64,000 nucleotides of DNA from Atkinsonella hypoxylon. Taxonomy: Eukaryota; Ascomycota; Sordariomycetes; Hypocreales; Clavicipitaceae. Shown here piece after piece: positions 12,501 through 24,039 of the stretch. The translations under genes were made by a program, and so were the position numbers. Every line of letters starts with the position of its first letter. The first letter of the stretch is position 1. The stretch is from NCBI GenBank assembly GCA_000729835.1, contig JFHB01000042.1, forward strand, positions 1 to 64,000, in the 5' to 3' direction. The notes under the pieces are model-generated. The model was not told where the DNA came from. It made no database searches and saw nothing but the letters and a program-made list of their open reading frames with translations.

Positions 12501-14201
12501 CGTCTCGGTACATTTTGCATTCATCATAATACGAGGCAGCCCGGGATACCCCATTGCCACGGACAGGGTGAAAGGGGAAGTGAAAGTGGAAGTCAAAGGG
12601 AAAGGGAGAAGCTTGTCAACAAAGACTACGGAGCAGGTATGATTGATCGAATTCTTTCCCTCACTCAGTCTTTGACTTTGAAACTTCTCTCTGTTCTTGT
12701 CGCATCTTTTCTGGCCTCTCCCCCACTGCTTTGCTTCTGGGCAGGAGCTCCTGCCATCGTCGTCATCATCAATCATACTTAGGTGGTGATTTTTTCCTTG
12801 GCTCTGCTCTTTTTTCCTTGTTTGATATCAGGCCGACGGTTCCGCGCCCACACCCTCCCGCCACCTCCCGCCCGCCTTGTGGATTGCTCTTGGAAAGGGA
12901 ACTGCTCCTTCCGCAGATCTTGATTTATCATATTCATGTTGGCGGTGAATGGAGCAACTAATTCATGGCTAGACGACAACAAGAAGCTTTCCATTTCCCC
13001 ACATTCTTCTCACACTAGGCGTGCGTCCTTTTCTACTATCTTCTGCTTCATTGCTCATTTTCATCTGTTTCTTACTCAAGCACCTGACGTCAAACCAACA
13101 ACACCTGCTGTGAGACGCCATTCCTGAGCCCTCAACCTGGACTCCCACTTCCCAGACTCGAAGACGAGTGCACTATCGGCGCAGCCACCGACGACGTGCC
13201 AAGACAACGAGGACTCTGGGGCACGGCCTTGGCACAGCAGGCTACCTACCATATTTCCATCACCAGCCTGCTCCGCTTCAACCACATTCCGTCTTTCTCA
13301 TTACCGGCTGGCAGCGAAGCGCTTCAGGAGAGGCCCGACTGGCCTGCCTTGCTCGTCGTCCGAACAGTTCAGCAGCTCGTCAACGGCCTTTCTTTCTGAT
13401 TGCGAGCAACCTGGGTTGGGCGATCAATGAATATGGGTCGCAATCGAGGTCGGTGTCATCATTCTTACTGAATTCTTCCAGTCCATTCATTCCAAGCAAT
13501 GCCTGCAGCCAGCACCTGCCTGCCCAAGTTACCCAATCACCCACCGATTCAATCGCCGGGTTCTTACCTACCCTGTGTTGCCTATCCAGGTAGATAGGCA
13601 CTCCCCCATTGGGGAACGTTGAAGCAGCTCTGACCAGCAGTGCACATTCGGTGCCTCTGTGTCTTGCAGTCCAGCTCACGTCAGCCGCCAGACCACGCAG
13701 ACCACAGACCACCTACCAGACCCCATTTGCGTATTCCGTAGACGCTCCGCGTTGGTATCTGCCAATCCAATGCACCCAGCCCAGGGCTGGTTCATTGCAT
13801 CATTGCATCATTGCATCATTGCTGGTGCCGTGCTTGGCTGTGCAACCAATGCTATCCCCTGGCCGTCCTCTTCGCTATGCTGTCCGCTCACATTGTGCGC
13901 AAGTGACACTGTTGTGATGAGGTAAATCTGGGCAGTGCATCACGACGCGCTAGCTCGTCCGATATTGCTGTGGAGTAGTCACCGCCGTAAAATGGGGGCC
14001 ATTAATATGCAATCAAATGTCACTGACTGCTAGGCGCATGATTCCATTGCCCTGCCCCTCCTGCACCTTCTTCCTGATTACCCAAATTCCCGCGCATCGT
14101 GTCTTCCAGTTCAGAGACACTTCTTGGCGCCCACTTTTTTTTGATGTGGTTATCGTCAACGTCAAATACTAACTTTCTCTACCATCCTAGTCCTTTCTTT
14201 C
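9541..14201. other. Long divergent intergenic region, PTC7 / CAF120-like gene
   Basis: 4.7 kb lies between divergent starts. The right 1.6 kb (about 12.6-14.2 kb) is C/T-rich and probably carries the long leader of the PH-domain gene. It holds a CATTGCAT-type tandem repeat near 13797-13822. A 15-bp tandem repeat (TGTTCCAAGTTCCAG) lies near 11393-11428. An A tract of about 25 nt is near 12184-12208. The motif TACGGAGTACGGAGTA is at 12377-12392, with a near copy (TACGGAGTG) at 11029. A weak coding candidate at 10274-11009 on the minus strand is described in the findings. No recognisable family was found. Confidence 0.5.
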
Positions 14202-17200
14202 ATGTCTCAGTTCTCTGCTGGTGCCAAATCTCCATCCCTGCCAGCATCGCCGCCCAACGAGCACACGGCTGTGACTATCAAGAAGAAGCGCCACTCGTCC
14301 GCCCCTTGCCCTAATCGCATCATCGACTCAATTCGTCGTCCTGTCACGCCACCATCACGACCAGATTATGGAAGCCCGCTGAACGGATCTCCACGCAACA
14401 GCCCTCCACAGCAGCGACAGCGCAGTTCATCAAGGCCTCTGTCTATGGTTCAAACCTATCAACCACCCGTCATGGATATTAACGAGGATACTATTCCCGA
14501 GCTCCAGCCCATATTCACATTACTCAACAGCCACTCCAACAAATTGTATCAGGAGGGTTATTTTCTCAAATTAGACGACCAAAACACTCGTACGTCCGCT
14601 TAACTCTCCATCTTTATTCTGTTCTGCGTGTTTTTTTTTTTGCGCCAAAGGGTCTATTGCTGATGATCCCTTCTCTGCACAGAGGGTAAACCGAATGCAG
14701 ACCGGACGTGGACCGAATGTTTCGCTCAGCTTGTTGGCACGGTTTTGTCTCTTTGGGATGCGGCTGAACTAGATGCAGCTGGTGAGGGTGGCGAAGTTTT
14801 GCCCAAATTTATTAACCTGACGGACGCTTCAATTAAAATGGTAGGTTTGCTCGAGGTTTAGACGTCCAGGCCAGAATGGGAATGGCGTTCATGGCAAGGA
14901 GGAAGAATAATGGACCATGACGTGAAGTCGATCAAGTTGAGTTCGATACTGACGCTTTTTGCGACTTGCAGATCGAATCCTTGCCCACACGGTCCAGCGA
15001 TGAACAACCATTACAAAACATCCTCAGCATTTCCACAGCGGGCAGGAACCGATACCTGCTTCATTTTAATTCGCATCATTCTTTGATTCAATGGACTGCT
15101 GGAATACGTCTTGCCATGTACGAGCACTCCACGCTTCAAGAGGCTTACACCGGTGCGTTGATCGCAGGCAAGGGCAAGTCTGTCAATAATATCAATGTAA
15201 TAATGGAAAGATCAAAATTAAAGTCAGAGCAGTGGGTCAGAGTTCGGTTCGGCGCTGGTGTGCCGTGGCGGCGTTGCTGGTGTGTCATTTCTCCTCCGGA
15301 TGAAAAGGAATATCAGAAATTGCAGAAGGAATTCAAAAAAAGATCTCCATATGATCGCTCTCACCCCCCTATTCTCAAAGGCGACATCAAGTTCTACGAT
15401 ACGAGAAAGGACGGGAAAAAACAAAAAAAGGCTCAGCCGATTGCAACCATCACAGATGCATATTCAGCATATGCTATCTATCCTCAAGCCAAGTCCTTGG
15501 TCGACGCGTCTACGTTGCTTAAAATTGAGGGCAACGTCACCGTAAACGCCGACCCCCCCTCATCCACCGAAGGGTTTATCTTCATTATGCCTGAAGTTCA
15601 CCCAGCAGTCAGCGGCTTCGAAATGCTGCTCCGGTTTCTCTTCCCTACCTGGGATACTTTCGCTTTGTACGGGCGTCCTGGAAAACTGGTTGCAAGCATT
15701 CTGGATCCGCGCTCACTCATGTTTGCCATGCCCAAACACAAAAAGTATGGGTACTTGGAAATACTAGATATTTCAAATTTAATTCTTGACGACGGTAGTT
15801 CCAGCTGGACAGAGCGCGAATGGCGGAAGCGTCTAAAGGAAGCTACGGGCACGAGAATGAATGCATTAGAAGACGGCACCAGATCTCAATCTCGAAGCGC
15901 AAGCCGTTCCAGTAACCGATTGAGCTTTGGCAGTGGCAATAGACCCAAAGTCGGTTTTGCGGATGAACCGGTATGTCTCACCTCCTTGTTCCTGCTTCAA
16001 GACGCGTGCATTGTCCTTCTGGACACCAACCGATAATTTTTGTTCTAGGCCGGACATGAGCCGCATCATATGCGCAACGTCTCAGACTCTAATCTTGGTT
16101 CTGGAAATGGCTTTGGGGGTCCCGGCGGCTCTCCGCAGGGATTGCAACCACCATTCCGTGGCGGCCCTCCAGGTCGGATAACACCCACTGAGCTATGTAG
16201 CTCTGACGAAGACCTGGCGACGTCGCCGCCACCGCCGATGCACAATCTGGAGGCGATGCGAAGCCTTCGAACCCCCGAACCTGTCCAGCGACCACCTGCA
16301 TTCAGTCATGGATCCCAAGCTCGACCTACCAGCAAAGTTTATCATTCTCCTGAATTGCGAAGAGCTAATAGTCGGTTATCAAGCTCGACGCTTGCTCAAA
16401 TGGTTACCGCTAGTGGCATGGGCAATCCTGGAGACGCTCAAAATAACAAGCTACCCGGAAGCAGGGATGGCGAGGATGGTGTGTTCCCGGAATCCTCAGC
16501 ATATCCACATGACCATTTCCTTGGAGCACATACCAATTTTGGCGGCTCTCGTCAAGGCATGACTCCACGAAGCCAGGACCGATCACCGTCGCAGGACCGA
16601 TTACCAGCGCAGCACTTGGTGCCACCAGCGCTTGACATGCCTAACCAACGTTCCAGATCTCCTCTAGGATCCCCGAACCCTCACGGCCCAAATCCCAAGT
16701 CACGTCCGGGGACTTCTGACAGTAATCGATCGCCCTATCCGCCAGGCCAAGGTGGACCTTCACGGTCGCCGAATCCCCAGCAGCAGGGTTTCCGGCCTGA
16801 CCAAATGAGGCCTCCAGCTGGACCTGGGGGTCCGCCGGGTCCGTATGGCGGTGGACGTCCTCCCGGCCAAGGACTGCCACCAAATGGACCTCCCGGCCAA
16901 TACGGGAATTATCGCGGAGGACGTGGTGGACCCTCACCTGGCTATCCGCAAAGAAAACCAGTCCCTAGACAAACCAACAGCATCACACCGGATCACATAA
17001 TAGATCACTATACATCCGACCCCTACCGTGGAGGCCCTACATCCGGGTATGACCGACGACCACAGCCTCCTCTACATCAGCAAGGACCCGGATATGGTGG
17101 TTCCAATGGTTACAATGATGAAGAGCGACCGCGTGCTGGGGTCATGAGAACTGATGCAGGCGGAGAGCCTCCTCTGCAAAAAGGCTCAGAGTTTGATATA

Positions 17201-17758
17201 CCAGAGGTAAATTTTGGTCCCACTATCAATTATGGTGCAACTACTGTGATGTCGCATAACCAGACTCAGACCCCTAGAGTTGGTGATGTTGCTGCTCCGG
17301 GCCGAGGGCCAGGTCATGACTCTCTGGAGAAGAGATCACATGACCGTGGGCCTCAACCGGGCCACGCGAGACATGAATCCTCAGACTCTGTCCAGCGGCA
17401 AATGGTTTGGCAGCCCGCCGGCACTTACTCTGCATCCGGTGCAAGACCGAGAACTCCTTCAGTAGGAAGAGCGCTGACGCCAGAACAGTACGTCCAACAC
17501 CGAGCTGCGGCAAACTCTCCTCAGTATGGCAGCAATCTTGCAGCTAGAGGGCCTGGCACGGGCCCTAGAACTCCCAGCCCTCAACCACCATATCCTGGCG
17601 CTGGGCGAGGAGGAGGCGGCCCACTACCACCTCTTCATGGCGGACCCGGCAGCTCTGCTCGACCAAGGGGACCACCATCTCCAAGTATGCCTCCTCAAGG
17701 GCAATATGGAACTGGTCAAGCACCGGCCCATGCCCATTATCAGGGACAAGCTTTTTAA
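14202..17758 (+). CDS. CAF120: CAF120/SKG3-type PH-domain protein (CCR4-NOT associated)
   Basis: Four exons, 14202-14589, 14683-14840, 14972-15970 and 16049-17758, join in phase to give 1084 residues. After a Ser/Pro-rich N-terminus, a PH domain spans roughly residues 115-235, from YQEGYFLKLDD to RNRYLLHFNSHHSLIQWTAGIRLAMYE. A family-specific region follows, with VRFGAGVPWRRCWCVISPP (about 270) and SLMFAMPKHKKYGYLEILD. This order matches yeast Caf120 and Skg3, linked to the CCR4-NOT complex and to the bud neck/cell cortex. The last exon (residues 516-1084) is almost wholly low-complexity Pro/Gly/Ser/Gln, with PPGQYGNYRGGRGG-like runs, so it is probably disordered. The family call is firm; which of the two yeast paralogues it replaces cannot be told. 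Confidence 0.87.
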
Positions 17759-19572
17759 AAGAACGTTGAGTCGCTGTCGAGAGACATGTTACACTTACGC
17801 GGGTGAGTATATTTCATGAAAGTTCTAATACTGCAAAGCTTTTCTCATATCTACGCTCTCTCGAACTTTGTGGGCTTGTCTCTCGCGGAAGAATCTGGTA
17901 TTGAGCCACAGTTTCATCATACGTGTGTCTGTAGACGCATATCTTTAGAACAAGCATTTTCTTTTGTTTGGCGATTCAGAAAAAATGCTACCTTTGTGTG
18001 ATTTGGGAGTTGGCGTACACATTGACACGTATTGGCAGGGAGCGCAATTGCTCCGACATCCGCACATGTGCTATAGTATTTCAGCAGTTTTAGACTACTC
18101 GTACGGTTTGGAAAATCCGTCTAGTCCGGCAATAGAAGCCCGCGGCAGTTTTATATTAGTCATGTATTCTCAAAACTTTCTGTCAAGAAGAAGCCAAGTA
18201 CCTGGGTAGGCAATACTGGGCAGAAGACAGGTAAAGGCTGTCGACGTCCTCTTTTTCATTGCCGGTGTCTATGGCAACAGGTCTTATCTACTCTCTAACC
18301 TATCTATTCTGAATAAACTTGAACAAGAGTTGTAGTGAAATAGGCCAAACCGAGTGAGCAATATGTGAACAAGAACGTCGTGATAGCAGATCTCAGATAG
18401 GGTCAACTACCAAAATATAGATGTACCTCCTCAGCAGTCATTGGCTACGAGGTCGGCACCTAGGTACTGCTTACTATTCCGTAAGTACGGGGGTAGACAG
18501 TCTTTGGCCGTCGTGTCCACGTGCAACCGTGTTGCATTAGGAGGTACTGCTACAGTGGTTGTACGGAGTAGATGGGTGGGGCAACGGGGGCAGCGAAGAT
18601 TGATTGGGCTGTGGGCCGTAAGAAGTCATCGATGGCACTTGGCCGGCATCCAGCTGTCCAACCAGCCGGCAGCTGCGTCCAACACGCGCAGCTCATCCCT
18701 GCTCCTGCTGTACAATACAAGCCCTGTATGATTTTACCAATCTACAAGCCCCACGTTTAGGTACTTGCTAACAGCTCGAATTTGGTATATAGAGACTTTG
18801 TGAGCTACTGCTGTTAGAGAGATACAGAAGAATATGCAGGGTTTAAGCACTACTCCGCAGGGACTTATTTTTCCATGCAATTTACCTCTAAGTTAAAGTA
18901 TCTTCTATCTCCGCTCTATATCTCACTAATTTCCAAGCTAGCATCTAATTGGCTTAAACTACCCCTGCAAGTAGGTTTGTAAAATCATTCAAGGATTGGA
19001 CTGTACACAGTTAACTGCATGTTATCATGACCGATATATTGTAATATTTTTTACGGACTACCTCGTCCTTTTTTCCTTTTGTCGATCCCGCCGCTGCCCT
19101 TTGTCGTTGACACTGTGGTTGTCCATGGTTATGCCGATCTCCCTGACCGTCCTCCATCCTCCTGTCCTCGACAGGCTCTTTTTCTTTCCCTGTAGCGACT
19201 CGTATCATCCGTCCTGTTTGTTGTTGGTACCTCTCGCCGTCCCTACCGCCCCTACCGCCCCTACCGCCCCTCGCGCCAACCTCCGGCGTCTACCATCACG
19301 CCCGTTAATATAGCGATAGGTACGACGACGAGCTACGCGGCCACTTCATTTGCCAACGAAACATTCTTTATATCACAACAGCACATGATTCTGTTCCGTA
19401 CCAGTGCAATTTCGTGCTTCAGGCTTTTTTTTTTTTTTTTTCTTTTTTTCTTCCCGCATGCATTATTCGGTTTCATAACCACCACAAAACTCCGAATTCC
19501 TCACTTTGACGCATATTTCGAGTTCTTCTCTGCATTCGAAATCGAACCCCTTCTGTAGCTGGGCCTCTCTCA
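17759..19572. other. Intergenic region, CAF120-like gene / RAD53
   Basis: 1.8 kb between two plus-strand genes. TACGGAGTA occurs at 18562-18570. Near 19245-19270 the unit CCCTACCGC is repeated. T tracts of about 16 nt near 19424-19440 precede the RAD53 start. Open frames here are short and have no family resemblance. Confidence 0.5.
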
Positions 19573-22500
19573 ATGGACGGCGTTGAGCCAACTCAAGGTA
19601 TGGAAAACTCGTCTACATACCTATACTTGTGGCTCCAGGTCTCGGGCCACCAAAAGCCGAGTCCTGATGAGCTGACCGTTGTTTTCTTCTAGCCACACAA
19701 AATGTTCTCGATCCGCGACGAGTAGGCAAACAGAACTCTGGCTTCTCCGACGAAGACATATCTGACATCATATGTGTCTTGTATCCACACTCCGATTCTG
19801 CACGCCAAGAGATTCAAAGGCTGGCCCAGGAAGATTCACCTCATGTTATCGGCAAGGACGAAGCAGACAAAGTCGAGCCTGACTATGACTTGGAGGATCA
19901 TGCGAGCCGTTTTGTGTCACATCCCGTCAGCCATGGCAATTATGCCATCATTCTGAGACTCTCGTCTCAAGTCAAGAACCCTGCTGCCGGATTCGCCTTT
20001 GGCAGAAATACCTCGAGATGCGATATTGTATTTCTCAATGACCCTCTGCGACGAGTCAGTAATATTCACTTCCGGATACATGTTAACGAGTATGGCAACG
20101 TCATGATCGAGGACCAGTCCACCAACGGCACGTTTGTCGATCGGCAGCTTCTCAGCTGTCACCCAAAAGACAAGAAGGCACAACCGACCAATAAATGGGT
20201 GTTGAGCTCAGGAAGCCTAATCAAAATACTTCTGCATGACGAAATACGAGATCTGACATTCCGTGTTCGAGTTCCCCGCCGTGACGACGATTATGACCGA
20301 GCATACATCGCCAAAGTCGGAGAATACTTTGTTCGACATGGGCTGCAGCTGTCCAGGGGCGCTACGCCTCAGCCCAATGCCAATACAGGCACAGTAGACA
20401 TCTTCAAAGTCCCTGGAGGGCCATTGACCAAAAAGGTTGGTTTTGAAGTGAGCCCATCACCGCATCCCTCGCCGTCCAAGCGTAAGGAGCTTCAAGGCGG
20501 GATTGGCACTGAGTGGAAAGGCTCAGGAAAATATAATCGGATTAGCATGATCGGGAAAGGTGCCTTTGCTGTGGTTTACAAAGTGACATCAAAATATGAT
20601 GGGCTTCCCTATGCCGCTAAGGAGATCGAGAAGCGACGCTTCATGAAAAATGGAGTTCTTGACCAGAAAGTGGAAAACGAAATGAAAATCATGCAACGCG
20701 TGCAACACGTAAGTTTGATTTCCCCAACCTCATTATTTCTTGGCTTTTGATAACGATCATTGATAATTGCTCAGCCAAATATCGTGCGTTACATTGAGAA
20801 CTTTGACTGGGAGGATCGACTCCTTATCATTATTATGGAGTTCATTCCTGGCGGTGATCTGGGTAGAACAATCTCTGAAGATGTACCGTTCACTGTGGAC
20901 ATGACGCGGACCATGGCTACCCAGCTACTCAGTGCCTTGGGCTACTTACATGCGAACAATATTACTCACCGTGATGTGAAGCCCGATAATATTCTAATAC
21001 AATCTTTGGACCCATTAGAGGTGAAGCTCACAGATTTTGGTCTGTCTAAGATGGTCGATAGTGCGGAAACTTTTCTGCGTACCTTTTGCGGCACCTTGTT
21101 GTATTGTGCCCCTGAAGTATATACCGAATACGCAGAATATGATGACAACGGCAATAGGACTCGTGGTAAGAAGATGCGTCGTATGCCTGGTCAAAGATAC
21201 AATCACGCTGTGGATATATGGTCGTTGGGGGGTGTTTTGTTCTACTCGCTAACCGGCTTGCCGCCGTATCCTGTGAAATCGGGCATCAGCTATTCAGAAT
21301 TGCTGCACAAGGTCATGACTAGCAATTTAGACACTAAGCCCCTACAAAAACATAATGTCAACGAAGCAGGCATCAACTTCATTTGCCGCATGCTACAGCG
21401 ACGCGCCAAGTATCGCGCAACAATACCAGAATTGGAAAACCATCCCTGGCTTGGCGGATTAGGTTCCACGGTACAAGCATCACAATCATACGATGCGATT
21501 ACCGACGACGAGAATGATCCCTCGCAGCTTCAGCAGCCCAATAATGCCGATGACATGATAAGCGACTCGATGAGTGATATCTCAGACAAAGAAAATGGGC
21601 TAATGGTGTATGACAATCATCATCAACAACAACGGCTGTTTGGAGAAGTTGGAGTTTCCGCGATAGGCAGCTCTGGTGTGATTCCTTCCGACTTTCTTAG
21701 TTTGCCCTCCAACCGCAGCATGGGCATAACTGAGGTCCTTGACTCCCATGAAGATGAGGCCTACGACTCTGGAGACTCAGATACGATCAAAGGCAGAAAT
21801 CCTCGTTCCTATCACCACAATGCTACCTCAATATACCCAAACCAATCGGCAGACCAACTTCAGAGCTTGGTTGAGGATGTTGCATCACAAAGTCTGGGCG
21901 GTCATGAATCTTCCGCTCCAAGTATGTCAACACCCCAGCGATTGTCATACTCCATGGATTTCAACTCGAGTAAACGAAAACCAGCCTCGAACGAATCTAG
22001 TGGGGAGTTTGATGGGAACACGGCACCTGGAAAGCCTGTCATCAAGAGACTGAAATCCGAACTTGTTGTCAAAGAAATCTCAGATGACCTATTGGAAGAG
22101 TACAAGCTTTTAGCTCGGATGCCTCAAGTTGTGAGACTGGAATCCGGGAGGCTCATTGACCACCCAGTCAGTAAAATGGAGTTCTGGGAACAAGACAAGA
22201 AAACTTGGCATCTGCAGTACCCGGAGATGACGCAACTTCAACACGATGCCTTCAAAAAAGCAGCCAAAGAGGGTGGTGAAGAATTTTGGCCTGGCAAAAC
22301 GCCGCTGTGGGATCTAGCCATGAAGTACTTTGCGCCCAGCCTAGGTCCTGATAGTAAGAGCGCCGGTATGGCAACTCCATCACGTCCCGCTTTGAGGCGC
22401 GAAGATAGCAGATTGGCAGATGATGACATGATGGACATTCCCTCTACTGCGGCACCCGTGGAGTCTGATTTCCTTTCTGAACCTTGCCCACCAGACACAA

Positions 22501-23360
22501 AAATTATCGTGCCGGTTCAGGAGAGCGCATCAGCTGGCCGGGCGATTGCGTTACTAGACAGTACTCCATCATCATGTGTTCAGGGCATCTCCTTCCCTGT
22601 CACGGATACTCTGCTATCATTTGGGCGAGGTTCTGAAAACACAGAGGTTTTTAAAGATAGGCTGGAACCGCGAGTGCCCAAGTATGCCTTCAAGCTCCTG
22701 TTGTGGAAAGATGGCTATGACCCTTCCAAAAGTGCTGCCAAGTGCGACCAGCCATGGACCAAGGAAGGCCCTGAAGCAGCCTCATCATACCATTTTTGGA
22801 TTTCAAGCAAAGCCACACTAGGTATCAAGATAAATGGCTATAATTTGGCTTCATCTGAGCCCAAGAATCCAAGCAGCCCCTCCCAGTACTGGGCGAAGGT
22901 TTACAACGGCGACTCCTTGACAGTTTGGGGAGGTCAAGATCTTAAGTATCAGACCACTCTTGCTTTCCGCTGTCTCTGGGGAGGTTCATCCGCATCACGG
23001 CCTGCGGATAATCCACGTCTTGAGGTCGCGACTCCTCAACTAGCTGCTAAGCTCGACCAAGCTTGTCAAAGGACAGAGAAGCGCATTCGTGACGCAGCTG
23101 AGAAGTTGCGCAAATCAAGCGAAGCCAAGGCAGAGTTTGTCGAGCGAAAGCGCCTGGTAGAAAGGGAAAGGGAGCGAAGTCGTGTTTTTGAGCAAAAGAG
23201 ACAAGAAGCTGTCGCATTTTTGGCGGCAAGACAAGCGACAAGTTCACGACGAGGTTCACCAGCAAGCGCTCCCGCGACCGCCCACACATACAAGACGCAT
23301 ATGCAGGCAAATGTGCCGCGACTTAGTCCGGACAAGCCAATGCCGTACATGGGGCGATGA
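19573..23360 (+). CDS. RAD53: RAD53/CHK2 DNA-damage checkpoint kinase with FHA domain
   Basis: Three exons, 19573-19597, 19693-20708 and 20775-23360, join in phase to give 1208 residues. The 25-nt first exon encodes MDGVEPTQ and, with exon 2, gives the TQ pair T7-Q8 and T10-Q11, candidate ATR/ATM phosphosites. An FHA domain (about residues 108-170) has GRNTSRCDI, SNIHF and STNGTF, the phosphothreonine-binding residues. The kinase domain (about 288-577) has IGKGAFAVVYK, Lys about 318, HRDVKPDN (Asp about 414), DFG about 434-436, CGTLLYCAPE and DIWSLG. A second, weaker FHA-like region lies near 955-1075 (LLSFGRGSENT to IKINGYNL). A basic coiled-coil-like segment rich in RKR and RER follows. The two-FHA layout argues for RAD53 (Neurospora mus-59 type) rather than prd-4; that sub-assignment is inference. 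Confidence 0.93.
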
Positions 23361-24039
23361 AAGTGGCATTGGGGAAAAAAAAAAAAAAGAGGATTATTCA
23401 CGGTGCTCAGGACATAGTAGGAGTAAATTGGCTGGGATATGGAACGCATGGACTGGGGCGGTTTATCTGGAACAAAAGTGCTTGGAAATAAGGGGTTCGT
23501 AGAATTCCCAAAAGGAAATATATAATATATTTTTTTTTGAGAAGGACTGTTGTCTTATTGTCGTGGGGCATCTCGCAATATTTACACGAACTTGGCAAGC
23601 TATGGTAGATGCTATATTAAGGTTGCATGATGAAGACTGCAACATCAAGTACACAGAAGAGCTCGGTGTGAACAACTCTTGGTCCCTGAAGCCCTGCCAA
23701 GCCCTGTAGCGCAACTTTAGGCGTTATGAACCTGGACACTGAGAGCAGGATGCTCTGGCAAAAAAGCTAAGCTGACATTTAAAATCATTGCCTCGTACTG
23801 GAGAGTCTAACATGAGCAAAGGAAAGAGTAAAGACATGCGCTCTACAAATCAGCGTCCAACACAGAAATACAAAAAGCATGAAAAGCGCGAATGCAAAGA
23901 ATTGTTCCGTAATTCCTGGCTGCTGAAATATACAGCAAAGGATTGCAATGTTTTTTCTTAGTGTTTTCTTTCCGTACATGAAAATATTGTGACGGGGTAG
24001 CAATGCGATTAGCATCGGTTCGTCAGGCGGAAAAGCCGT
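23361..24039. other. Intergenic region between convergent genes
   Basis: About 680 bp of 3' flanks with an A tract near 23376-23389 and AT-rich sequence near 23518-23540. No coding signal. Confidence 0.5.
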
